The notes beneath the pieces were generated by a model. The model saw nothing but the letters and a program-made list of their open reading frames with translations. It did not search any database and was not told where the DNA came from. Of a stretch of DNA of 64,000 nt, positions 34,722 to 45,577 are shown piece after piece. Each line of letters begins with the position of its first letter. Within the stretch, counting starts at the first letter, position 1. Origin of the DNA: Coniochaeta sp. PMI_546 (Eukaryota > Ascomycota > Sordariomycetes > Coniochaetales > Coniochaetaceae); contig MU271160.1 of the NCBI GenBank assembly GCA_021432605.1, positions 186,001 through 250,000 on the forward strand, in the 5' to 3' direction. A program made the translations under genes and the position numbers.

Positions 34722-35855
34722 CTAAGAAGAGTTGCAGCGTCCAAACTCCGGCTGGCATCCGAGCAGTGGGACGCAGTATTGCCTGTCGTCGCCACAGAAA
34801 CCCCATTGAGAACAGCACTGGCCGCCGCTTGACCCGAGACAGGTGACTCCGTTGCCACACGTGCCGTCTGTGCTCGATCGCAAACCTGCTGGAATTGAAA
34901 CCGAGGGTGTCGATACCGAGGAAGTGGTTGTGCTTGTTCGCGAGGTAGTTGAAGTCGTGGGCGTCGGGGTGATGATGATTGGCGTGGAACTACTCGTTGG
35001 TGTTGGTACAAGCGTAGTCGAGATCCCGACAGTTGTAGTCACAACAGAAGTTGCGGTGGCAAAGGATGTCACCGTCTGCGTGATCGTTGTGGTTGCCGTG
35101 ATCGGAGTCCCAGCACCGACAGAGACCGTGACCGAGGTCGTGACGTAGCTGGTGATAGTGACAGTTGAGACTCCGCCTGCCACACCGCACGATCCGAATT
35201 GCGACAGACACCCGCCACCGCAGAACGAATCCTCGTTGCCACAGTAGTAGAACTGGGAGCAGCAGCGGCCGAACCGGGAGCCTGCGCAGGTGGTGCCATT
35301 TCCGCACATGCCGTTTTGGGAGATTTGCAGCGGGCCAGTATACGGGGGAGAGGTGGAAGTGGGAATTGGCGTCGACGATACAGACGTAGACGAAACCGTA
35401 GAAGTGGAGGTTGGCGGTGGCGGTGTCGTCGAGATACTGGTGCTACTGCTAGTGCTCGTTGGCGTCGTGCTGGTTGAGGTCGAACTCGGGGTGCTCGTAG
35501 GCGCGGCGGACGATGTTGATGAGGAGCTCGAAGGTCGGGGTTCTCCCTCGCACCAACCAAACGCCGGCTGACATCCTACAATCTGTGGACAGTACGAGTC
35601 GCCATCACCACAGTACCCGAAGGCCGAGCAGCACAAGGTGCCCGAGCATATCGCGCCTCCACCGTCCGCTCCGCAACGGCCACCAGCCTGCCGCCGCTCT
35701 AGCGGCGCCGAAACGTCGACATCCGCCGTGTCAGCTCTCACTGCCAAAAGATCCTCGAGCGAGCCAATGCCGCTATTGTCGAAGGAAGCCTGCGAGAGTC
35801 CTGAGAGACCGAGCTGCAGCAGCAGCGCTAGCCCGAGGTGATTCCACTTCATCAT
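34722..35855 (-). CDS. Secreted chitin-binding protein with three CBM18 modules
   Basis: A single-exon gene encoding 377 residues from the ATG at 35855 (MMKWNHLGL). The signal peptide covers about 24 residues (LALLLQLGLSGLSQA). Three hevein-like CBM18 modules are visible by their eight-cysteine pattern: GGRCGADGGGAICSG..CCSAFGYCG, then NGMCGNGTTCAGS..CCSQFYYCG, then DGTCGNGVTCLGS..CCSQWGFCG. They are joined by long Ser/Thr/Pro linkers, likely O-glycosylated. No catalytic domain is present. A role in binding fungal or host chitin is inferred. The in-frame ATG 19 codons upstream is less likely because it would bury the signal peptide. Confidence 0.9.
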   Translation of the reverse strand: MMKWNHLGLALLLQLGLSGLSQASFDNSGIGSLEDLLAVRADTADVDVSAPLERRQAGGRCGADGGGAICSGTLCCSAFGYCGDGDSYCPQIVGCQPAFGWCEGEPRPSSSSSTSSAAPTSTPSSTSTSTTPTSTSSSTSISTTPPPPTSTSTVSSTSVSSTPIPTSTSPPYTGPLQISQNGMCGNGTTCAGSRFGRCCSQFYYCGNEDSFCGGGCLSQFGSCGVAGGVSTVTITSYVTTSVTVSVGAGTPITATTTITQTVTSFATATSVVTTTVGISTTLVPTPTSSSTPIIITPTPTTSTTSRTSTTTSSVSTPSVSIPAGLRSSTDGTCGNGVTCLGSSGGQCCSQWGFCGDDRQYCVPLLGCQPEFGRCNSS

Positions 35856-35939
35856 TGGCCTTGTTATCGCAGAAAACGGGGTGCAGAAAACGACGACATG
35901 AATAGCAACCAATCTTGTCCTCCAGCACAGGGGGCTGTG

Positions 35940-35946
35940 ATATAAA
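35940..35946 (-). promoter_or_regulatory. TATA box-like element
   Basis: The plus strand reads ATATAAA (minus TTTATAT), about 85 bases upstream of the CBM18 protein ATG. Position-based inference. Confidence 0.35.
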
Positions 35947-37074
35947 TGCGCTCATCGTGAGGATCATAGGGATCGTGGCCCGGGAGAACTTGGAGTTTAG
36001 GATAATTGGAGATTGGACATGTAATGCTCCGATAGTAATACCAGGCAAAATATGATTAGATGTATGATGATGTGGAGGGTAGCATGGAGGGCACACGCCA
36101 GGTACCAGTTGTGACGCTGAGGTAGGTTTCAATCCCCAATTCCAAGCCGGGAAAATGCTCATGTCTTCTGGAAGCCAACGAGGTAGTAGGCGGCACCGAC
36201 AGGCGAGGCCATGCCGGGCAGCAACGGACAGCATACCTGCAGTGTCGAGAGAGGTTCGTAAATGCCGGTTGCCGTCTTACCGAGGAGGCCCTTGGCGTTG
36301 GCGAGTCCGCTGGAGTGGAACCATATTGATGGTCCCGTTGGCTATAACGGCGCATACATCTCGTTATCAGCTTGAGAGATTGGCTATTTTCCCGACGACA
36401 ACGAACGGAACGCTTAGCCCCGATGTATACAATCGGCTATCTCTGAGGTTGAGAGACCAACTACGATCTCGGATCAAGGATGGACCTTCCGCTCGCGCTG
36501 CCTCATGGCATCTGATCTGATGTTCGCTGATCTTCCTGCGCGACTTTCCCGGGTTCAATGACACCGTTCATGCATCGAGTGACAGTCGTTCGGGCGTTTT
36601 TCTGTGGTTCGGGATGTTGCATGTCTTCGCAAACCTGTGTCGCAGATCCCGAGGTCTGTGTGCTCCAAATTCCTCGTTTGTCCAGATCAGATCCAGATTG
36701 ACGGGTGAAGTGCGACTGATGATCCGCTGTGTAAATTAAGGCACAGATGGGCCCTCGTCAAATGGGGGCTAATGTGCCTTACATCGGCTTGTAGTCGATT
36801 AGGCGGCAAATGCGTGGGAGCAACTAACCATTTACATTTTATCGTAGAAGCCTTGCTTCACAACGACATCACGCCATAATCCTGGCCCACATGCGCAACG
36901 GAATTGAGGGTGATTCCTTCCTTCTCGGTTGACGTTGAATTACGGATTCTCGTTCGTTTCTCGTGCGGGGTAACCTGTTTGACGACATCAATGTTCCGAC
37001 AGCGGATGGGAGCATTCTGGTATAACTCGTCAAGCAGACAACCTCACTCACTTCCCGTCATATCCTCTTGCATC
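35947..37074. other. Intergenic region with short frames
   Basis: Divergent region between the CBM18 gene and the glyoxalase-like gene. Frames such as 36155-36520 (plus) overlap minus-strand frames and look like chance. Confidence 0.4.
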
Positions 37075-38001
37075 ATGTCACCGTTATCTACACCCGTGCT
37101 TGACCACATCGTCATTCTTGTTTCCAGTGACTTTTTGGCCAACGTACCATCGTGGCTCGCAGATTCACTTACCGTTTTACCTGGCGGTACACATGCCGAT
37201 GGGTTGACGGAGAACAAACTGGTCGTTTTCGAGGATGGAGTGTACCTTGAGCTCATAGCCTTCGTCGAAGGTGTTGAGCCCGAAAAGCGACAATCCCACC
37301 GTTGGGGACAGAGGGCGGAGGGTCAGATCATTGACTGGGCTTGCACGTTGCTGCAGGAGGGCTCCGACACCAGCCCAGAGGAGCACTTTAGTGCTGTCCA
37401 AGACCGGGTACGGTCAGCGCAGACCGGATTCAACTACACAAATCCGGTGCCAGGGGGAAGAATAACTCCGGATGGGACTGTGCTGAAATGGGCTATCTCG
37501 ACACCACATGTCGACACGGCGGGACCCAATGCCAATCTCAAGCTCGCCGGAGGTGAACTTCCCTTCTGGTGCTTTGACCGTACACCACGCCCTCTCCGCG
37601 TCCCGCACGCGAATCCAGATAACGTTAAGCATCCCTCTGGAGCCGTCGGGGTGGCTACTGTCACAATCTTTGTCAAGAGCGCGAACGAGGTGTCCCATTT
37701 ACGGCACGTATATGATGCCATTGCAGACGAGTCCGGCAAGCTGCTAGCCGTCGAAGGGGTGGACTCAGCCTACAGGTGGAAAGTAGAAGTTCCGTTTCCG
37801 AACTCATCTACACAATCCGGACTCATATTGCGGAAATGGTCCGAAGAGTCGCTAGACACAAGAACATTGACTTCTGAAAGTGTCCACATTAGCATTGCCC
37901 TATATACGAAGGACAGGAGCGGTCGTCTAGAGGGGAATATTGGGAAAGATGCTCACCTCGTTATAGATTTGATACCATTAGCGGAGAAAGACTTAGCGTG
38001 A
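37075..38001 (+). CDS. Glyoxalase/bleomycin-resistance-like (VOC) domain protein
   Basis: Single exon, 308 residues from the ATG at 37075 (MSPLSTPVLDHIVILV). The start DHIVILV is typical of a VOC-fold beta-strand with its metal-binding His. Then LPGGTHADGLTENKLVVFEDGVYLELIAFVEG carries the glutamate-bearing strand. This matches the Glyoxalase_3 type seen in many fungal proteins. A second VOC half is likely in GVATVTIFVKS onwards. The substrate is unknown; such proteins often act on small metabolites. The frame is open 57 codons upstream, but this ATG gives the domain a natural beginning. The isochorismatase-family gene follows in the same direction. Confidence 0.8.
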   Translation: MSPLSTPVLDHIVILVSSDFLANVPSWLADSLTVLPGGTHADGLTENKLVVFEDGVYLELIAFVEGVEPEKRQSHRWGQRAEGQIIDWACTLLQEGSDTSPEEHFSAVQDRVRSAQTGFNYTNPVPGGRITPDGTVLKWAISTPHVDTAGPNANLKLAGGELPFWCFDRTPRPLRVPHANPDNVKHPSGAVGVATVTIFVKSANEVSHLRHVYDAIADESGKLLAVEGVDSAYRWKVEVPFPNSSTQSGLILRKWSEESLDTRTLTSESVHISIALYTKDRSGRLEGNIGKDAHLVIDLIPLAEKDLA

Positions 38002-38293
38002 GATCTTCCACTCTGTGACTCATCCAGCACATCCAGAGGTAAACTCCACAACTATAGCTGAGCACTAGAAGAAAACATACAAATAATATTGTCGAATTCG
38101 AAGGTACCTTATTATTTGAGGCCGGTCGAAGATTACGCCGAGTGGGACAGCATCTTATCATCGACTTGTTTATATTCCTTCCCCATCAAACCCCTTCATC
38201 TCTAAACCTTTCATTTCAAACTCTTTTGTGTCGACCTCGTAAAATCTCAAACTCCAAAATCGAACCTTCAACAACCTTTGTACAGTCGCCCAG

Positions 38294-38929
38294 ATGGCCA
38301 ACAAACGCACAGCCCTCTTCGTAGTCGACATCCAAAATGACCTCGCAACCGACCCAGAAAACGCATACCCCACGCAGCCCGCCTGCTTGACTCAGCCGAG
38401 AAGGTGCTCGCATCCACGCGAAAACAACTAGACACCCTCCGACAAACGCAAAGTGAATCTCGTCCCCTCATCGTCTTCGTCCAACACTCAGAGGACCCCT
38501 CGAGCGGACCTCTAGTCAAAAACACCAAACCATGGGAGCTCGTCTTCCAACCGCGACCGGACGATGCGGATGAGATTCTGGTCGGGAAGACGACTCGTAA
38601 GACCTGATGCTCCAGAATGTGTAAGCGTCAAAATGGTATCTGACACTTGCACAGGAGACACATTCGAGAGCAACCCCGACCTTGCGCAGAGACTCAAGGA
38701 AGCAGGCGTCACGTCGGTCGTGGCACTGGGGATCCAGAGCGAGTGCTGCGTGCTGTCGACATGCAAGGGCGCTCTGGCGGCCGGTTTTGAAGTTACGTTG
38801 TTGCAGGGCGCTCATTCGACCTATGACAGCGGTGCGAAGACTGCGCTTGCGATTGAGAGGGAGGTGGAAGGGGAGCTGGAGCGGGCCGGTGCGAAGATTG
38901 TGCCTTGGGGGGATGTGATAGTCGACTAG
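38294..38929 (+). pseudogene. Isochorismatase-family hydrolase with a frameshift
   Basis: The protein family hydrolyses isochorismate-like or amide substrates with an Asp-Lys-Cys triad. The start MANKRTALFVVDIQNDLATDP holds the Asp. Immediately after, around 38357-38362 (GAAAAC), the family-like reading continues only in another frame (RIPHAARLLDSAEKV). One added A would restore it. The frame then runs to GKTT, where a 58-nt intron (38597-38654) joins exon 2 (DTFESNPDLAQRL ... SECCVLSTCKGAL with the nucleophile Cys). All core motifs survive, so either a one-base sequencing error or a recent inactivating indel explains it. Without the indel the protein would be near 190 residues. Confidence 0.75.
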
Positions 38930-39189
38930 ACGTCCATAGGGCAAACATAGCTGGCACTATCCCTGTCATATCAGTCTTTCGAGGCACAGAGTTAGGACTG
39001 TACAGAGGCCTTGAAGTGAACTAGGTTTTAAAAATTAAGAACTAGCCAAATATTATATACATCGGAACCCTCGTGATTGGGAGTTCTTTTTGCTTCCAGT
39101 CAATCCCTTCTCGACCAAGGTATTCAAAAGATACCTCTTATGTCATGACGGGACCTCAGCCAAGCCTTTCATACGCGCAGACCACACCC

Positions 39190-42106
39190 CTAAGAGAGGT
39201 CGGCGCTTAGATCGAGCTTCCGGCTGCTCCTGCCGACGTAGACCTTCTTCGGGTACTTGGACACGACCCAGTCCTGGGCAACGACGTCCCAGTTGCTGAG
39301 ATCGCGGCGGGTCAGAGTAGCGCGGAACTGCGAGGTCTGGCCGGGGTCGATGCGGATCCGGTCGAAGTCACGGAGGACGACCTTGGGGTCGTCGGGACCG
39401 CCGAGCGAGACGTAGAGCTGCGGGACCTCGTTGCCGGTGATCTTACCCGTGTTCTTGATGTCGGCCGTGACAGTGTACAGCGTGTCGTACAGCTGGCGGT
39501 TGCCACCCGGTTCGCTCTTGCCCGACGAGCGGAGCAGAGGTTGGGGTGTGGAGTCGGTGGCATGAGGGGGAAGGAACTCTTCGGCGGTCTTGCCATAGTT
39601 GGGATCCTTGGAGGCGGTCTTGCCGTCGGTTGAGTTGAGATACGGGTAGATGTACTGCCAGACAGGGGTGACGTCGCTCGGGAAGAGGTAGTCCTTCAGG
39701 TTCTTCGAGTAGTTGCCGAAGGTGGGAGCTGCGCTGGTCGTACCGGTTGTGGGCTTGTAGTCGCCGGCGTTGGACTTCTGCACCTTGATGTTGCTGTATT
39801 CGAAGGTGGTATAGCTGAGACCATAGCCAAACTCGTAGATCAGAGGGGTATTTGCCTTGTCGAAGTACCGATAGTCGATGAAAACACCCTCGGAGAAATC
39901 TTGCTGAGGAGGACCATTGCCATTGTTTGGCTGATAGAGCACGTCGGTGCCGTAGCTCTCACGGGTAGCGCCCCATGTGAAGGGAGTGCGGCCGGAAGGG
40001 TTGACCTTGCCGTAGAGAATATCGACGATGGAGTTGCCCGACTCCTGGCCTGGAACGCCGGCCCACAGGATAGCGGTGACGTTGGTGCTATTGTACCAGT
40101 CGGTAACGAGGACAGGACCAGTAGAGTGGATGACCACAATGGTATTCGGACACCAGCTGGAGACGTTCTTGATGAGCTGATCACCGTTCTTCCAGAGAGT
40201 CAGGTTCTTCCGGTCACCCTCATTGCCGTCGACATTGATGTAACCTTCGCCAGAGTCGGCATTGACGAAAACGATGGCGGTGACATTGGCCTGGGAGACA
40301 AGAGCCTTGGTGGCCGTAACCTGGTTGTTGGCCAGAATGCTCTCGTATCGGGAGCCATCCTTGACGGCCTGAGCCTGAATGGCTGCGTCAGGAGTGATGA
40401 GATAGGGGAAATTGGCGGTGCCGGAGCCCCAAGCCATACCGAGCGTTCCATTGTCACATCCACGGTCACCGCAGCCGTTGGGTCCCGCTGGGTTTTGTCC
40501 GGCATCCTCGCCAATGACAGCGACGAACTGGGGCTTGTTAAGAGGCAAGGCGCCGTTGTTCTTGAGGAGGACAGTGCCCTTAGCAGCGGTATCACGGATG
40601 ATGCTTGCGTGGTCGGCCTGTACGTTGACGTGCCAGTTGATTTGCTGGTGACCTGTCCCGGCTGCGGCGTGAAGGTTTCCAAAGGTGTCGAGAGTCCACG
40701 AGTCAAAGTTGATTGGAGGCTGGTCCACAGTGTTTCCGACCTTGAAGAAAGCTGCCATGATACGCATGGCCATGTCGTCGATGCGGTACTCAGGAACAGT
40801 TCCATTGACCACAGCAATGGTCAGGTTGGTGCCCCAGTAACTCAACCCGGTGTTGAACTCGGTGTCACCGGGCATGGTCATGTCAAGTCCAGCAACGGCG
40901 CTGGCGGCGCCGGTGTGCTGAGCTTGCCAATCGCTCATGACGAATCCCTGGAACCCAAGCTCGCTCTTGAGCAGGCCGTTCAAAGTCTTGGAGTTCTGAC
41001 AGCCGTAGGAGTTGTTGATTTGCTGGTACGAGCACATGACGGAACCAACACCAGCACGGACGGCATCAGCGAAGGGCCAGAGGTAAAGCTCGTGCATAGT
41101 CTTGTCATCAATGTTGGATGAGAGAGTCTCCGATATGTTGAAACCATATCCGCGTGCTTCGCCGGTCTGGCGGAAGTGCTCTACAAACATTTGTCAGTGT
41201 CAAAGCACATTGCTCAGGAGTCGCTCGGATGTGCTTACCCTGTTCGTTAGCGATGAAATGCTTAGCACAAGCAATAACACCTGCATCTTGGATACCCTTG
41301 ATTGTCTGAGCCATGCCAATTCCGGTCAAGACGGGGTCGGGCGAGAAGCCTTCCCAGTTACGCCCTCCCTCTGGCGCACGACCGATGGGGCCGGCGACGG
41401 GGCCGAGCATCACGTTGACTCCCTTTCCCTTGTGCTCTTGACCCATGGCCTTTCCTCGCTGGTACATCACTGTCTTGTCAAAAGTGGCAGCAGCGGTCTG
41501 GCCAGAGGTGAAAACCGAGTTGTAGTCAGTGTTACGGACGCCGACAGGCGAGTCTTGCATGCACAAGCTCCTGAGACCGAGCCGGGGAATGGCTCCGACG
41601 TTTCCGACACACTGCTCGCCCATCCAGCTAGTAACACAAGAGTCAGCCAACACTCTAGATTCACGGGCTCCAGCTCACCCTGAGTCTGTCTACTTACCCA
41701 ACTCCGGTGGTCAGGTTGACCTTCTCAGCGAGGGTCATCTGGGACACGAAAGCCTTCGCCTTGGTGTAGGCATCCTGCCAGCCGTCCGCATTCGGATCCA
41801 TCCATGGCGATGGGTAGAATGGCTCCGACGTCGCAAGGGCTCTGCGCTGAAGCTGCTCGGTGTTAGCTTGTTGGGCTAGAACAATGACGAGCACCATATG
41901 CGACTTCTTAAGTAGTAGTATGTTGACTCTGAGAAGATGACGTATGATAGGTATGCTAAGGTTGTACGGCGCCCATCTTACAACTTAGGGGCCGGGAAGT
42001 TAGGAAAGACACGACATGAGTGGCATACCTGAGAACCCTTGACTGCTGCAGCAGAGGCAGAGCCGGTGCTTGCCAACAGGGCAAGAGCTACGGCCGTGTG
42101 CTTCAT
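39190..42106 (-). CDS. Secreted beta-glucosidase, glycoside hydrolase family 3
   Basis: It cleaves beta-glucosides such as cellobiose to glucose. Four exons, 42106-42029, 41852-41698, 41627-41239 and 41180-39190, encode 870 residues, matching Aspergillus-type extracellular BglA (about 860). The signal peptide is [29 protein letters not shown] starts the mature enzyme and [10 protein letters not shown] the GH3 core. The nucleophile Asp is about D291 in [25 protein letters not shown] belongs to the second domain, and a fibronectin III-like domain ends the protein ([10 protein letters not shown]). Intron 1 (176 nt) acceptor was chosen as CAG before LQRR because a GCTAAC branch site precedes it and phase 0 is kept; an AAG-ending alternative exists. 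Many N-glycosylation sequons support secretion. Confidence 0.94.
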
Positions 42107-42222
42107 CGTTGTATGACCTGCGGGTGTCCGTAACGAGGTCGTCTTTGTCGTCGAAAGTCAACACGTTGCCGGCGGGCTGGGTCAGAAAAAGGGAACGTGC
42201 TGCAGATCGGAGATGGGACGAG

Positions 42223-42233
42223 GTTATATATGC
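42223..42233 (-). promoter_or_regulatory. TATA box of the GH3 gene
   Basis: The minus strand reads CATATATAACC, about 117-127 bases upstream of the beta-glucosidase ATG. The best TATA-like element in this window by sequence and distance. Confidence 0.5.
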
Positions 42234-45200
42234 GTACATCACCTGCTTCAAGTAAGTGAAGTAGATGGAACCCTAGGCAACGGGTGAAGCTTAACGATCC
42301 ACCCCAGCCCTTAGTCCACGGTGGACACAATGGCCGCCACGAGAAGCTTGCTTGGATGATCGTGGTGCCGCCTGCCCCGGACCAGAGCTTGCCCAAGGTG
42401 ACCCTCCATTAGTGAGCATCTCCAGGTTTCTCCATGGTTGTGGATGCACGTTTTGCCCAGATCGTCCGAACTCCGCATGACGATTGCAAAGAGTGGTGAT
42501 GAAAATATCGCGGTCAAGGTCTTACAGAGCGGGGAAGGACGAGCTCATCCCAGGGACGTTGTTGCTGTAGCTAGGTCTAGCAGGGGCAGCTCCATCATCA
42601 TGTCTTTGGACCAGTCTCCAACGAGCAACTCCAACGCGCGATGTCATCAGAAAAGGGCCGATCCCTTCTGGACGAGCAATCAGGTTCCTGTCAATGTTTT
42701 TTTTTTCGGGGCAGCGAATGGACCGGATGGATCTTTGGAGAATGGGGAACCTGAATGTACCGTGGCACAATGCAACAGTGGGACAGGACCGATGGTCAGC
42801 GCGAGCGGGAGGATTTGCGGCGACTTCGGCAGAACGTCGTCAATGGCTGCCACTAACGGCGGGACGGAAGGTACACCGACTGTACCTTCCCCACATCATC
42901 ATCTTGGGGCAACTGCCAGTCTTCCTATCGTATTGGCCAATCTCGAGAAGGAGCTGCCCTTCAAGCTATGACTTGCCAGTGCTTGCCCATGTAGGTTGCG
43001 GGAAATGGACTGTGCTACCCCAGGAAATGCACGCACGTAACCCACACCAGTTCGTAAAAATAAGTGCTGGGTAATTGTCCAATGCGGCAAGTCTTCTCCA
43101 ACAAGAACAAACAACAATAGCAATGTGAACCTGCATGGTAGAGGTATTCGGGGAGGTTTTCAAACCTCAATTTCACCGAGCAGCCTCGAGGCGATCTGCT
43201 ATCCAGATTTGAGAGAGAGATTCATCCGCTTGCCGCTTGGCGCCATTGTGTGCACACTGCAACTGAGGCTTGCGGAGGAAGTCCTCCCTGCTTGTCAACA
43301 TGCAACTGAAATGATGGCTGTTGATCGGAATTTAATCTCACGCTCCAAGCCTCCAATGCAAAAAAAGACGACGCGGCTCGGCATTTGCCCCGTTTCAAAT
43401 CATCACTTCACGGGCCAGGCTTAGGTAACTGCAGTATATTATACGGTGGCAGTCTCCTGACCGTGGCACGACGTCAGCGCAAAACTTTCTGACCTTCCTT
43501 TCCTGGGGTTTTGCGCCAAGTGGGCGCGATCCGAACGAGATCCGGTGACCTTGGTGTATGTAAAAGGCGGCGAAGAAGCACTTTGGTGACGCAGCCACGA
43601 TACAAGACATCATCCTTGGGCCAAGTCGTGACACGGTTGAACTTCCGAGTCGCCCAAGGGTTTCCCGCAACCGCTTCTTACCCCCCCGCATCTAGCTTGC
43701 TTGCTCTTGGCCCAGCGCCACCGATCTGAACCCTCCATCATCCGAACAGATTCCCGAGAATTAACCAGCCCTAGCGCCACCACCGCTCTGCCGCATGCCG
43801 CTTTCCCCAGCATCTCTCCACAAGTCCACACATGCCGCCGGGGAAAAGTGGAGACAGCATGCTCCCCCGGCTTCATCGGGCAGCGGGCACCGGGGCCGAA
43901 CAGGCAGCCACTTTTAGCCCTCCTTGTGCCTTGCGACGAGTGCAGTTCTAGCAATGTACAACAGTTTACTACTGTTGCTAGCCCCTCCAAGCCCCTCGTA
44001 GGGCTCAAAAGCGCAACGAGTCAGCATTGATCGGCCCGTTTTCGTTCCCCTAGTGACCGCACATCCTAGGCTTTTCCGGCGACAAGAGTATAGACAGCGC
44101 GGAGTTGCTGATTGATGCTCTCGGTGTTGTACTGCCAGGCTGCTGTTGTGTGTGCCGAAACGGGTGTCGACCCAGCATGCATCCACACGACGGAGCGCAC
44201 AACTACCATAGTAATTGCTTGTGCAGCATTGCCCAACGGACCGATGCCGACGACAACCCCTGCTAAGTGGTTGCACGTGGAGAAGTGAGACTGGCAGGAC
44301 TTCGGCCCCGTCACTACCCTACGGTGTCGTACGGGATCCAGTGCCTCGTTTGTAACTGGTGACATGCTGTGGCCAAGTTGTAACGTTGTGTAGCAATTCT
44401 CCCCCCCGGTTCTCGGCCTTATTGTCCAACATTGTTGGCCTGTCACTGCACCGATGATGCCATAGCTAGGAATCGGTCTTCTCTACGGGTTCACAGATTA
44501 CCAATTACCAGAGCCTCGGGGCGGCGGTGTTCCACTTTTACTATGTACAAAGGATTCCCACCCGTGAATGCACTCTCATCACGAACTCGACATACTAGAC
44601 TTAGGCCGGCGCTGTTCACATCTGTGGTCTAACCAACAACACGAACTCTCATATACACAATCCCACAGGGTTTTGAGCGGAAATGTGCACAAAATGTTAA
44701 ACAACGGAGCAGTATGTCGCATACACTACTTAACTTCTTCTGTGCGCATCAAAGTCCAACAGTATCACCAGCAACATAGGCCCCCCGTAGCTAGGTGAGT
44801 GTAACAAAGCTCATAGTGTGTAGGCAATTGTAGTCATTGGCCCCACGGAATCAAGCATTGCGGAGTCGGAATCTTACCGTCGTCCTCGAACACTTTCGTG
44901 CCCTTCTACATCCACAAGGGATCAGCTAGCTGCTCTGTAGAGTTAGACCTAAGGCGCCTCGTGCTCCTCATCGAAAGTACAAGTTCGCTGCCATTCTTCA
45001 CCAAAACCCTCAGAGCCACCAGAGAACTCTAGGCTATGCTATCTCAGCCAAGCTGTGCGGGATGCCACTCCTACAATGACTAGTAACTGAGGCCAACAGC
45101 AAGATGGCAGTGAGAACTGTAAGCCGCTGGATACTCTGAACCATCAAGGTGACTGGATAACATGTTGCGATCAACATCTAGTGCCGCTCACATCATTTTC

Positions 45201-45577
45201 GATGCTTGACGGGCCTCTTTTACTAGGGCAAATGATCTTTGTAATCTTCTATGACCTAGTTCTGAATGACTGTGTTTTGGCTCCAAGTCTTTGCTGTGAA
45301 GTCCTCTAACTGAGTACCAGTCCATATTCACCCTTTCCGAAGTCTCCCGAACCCAACAACATCTCCCCACGACAGAACATGGCGACTTGCCATCTTCCTC
45401 CACGCTGCTTATGCTCACGAATAGACTTCGCACACTCTGTCCTCCACCTGCATCCACCATCACCTCCCCTTCAGCTGCCCCGCTTCTACCACAGCCCTCA
45501 TCCCCTTGTCCACCCAACAACACACTCAACACACCTTCAACCTGACGCATCGTCCGGGGCTTCCCGCCCCTTCGTAG
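42234..45577. other. 3.3-kb intergenic region upstream of the GH3 gene
   Basis: No gene recognised. Frames of up to 177 codons (42438-42971) and 132 codons (43610-44008, minus) overlap frames on the other strand and have no domain or signal. Several CCCC/GGGG-rich motifs (for instance near 43680 and 43861-43899) could include CreA-type SYGGRG sites, as expected for a glucose-repressed beta-glucosidase promoter, but this is not tested. Confidence 0.4.

Noticed and set aside
39901-41121. 406-codon plus-strand frame
   Set aside because: It is an antisense shadow of the GH3 beta-glucosidase, which has clear catalytic motifs and correct introns on the other strand.
42438-42971. 177-codon plus-strand frame
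   Set aside because: Overlaps minus-strand frames and lacks any domain, signal peptide or homology I recognise.
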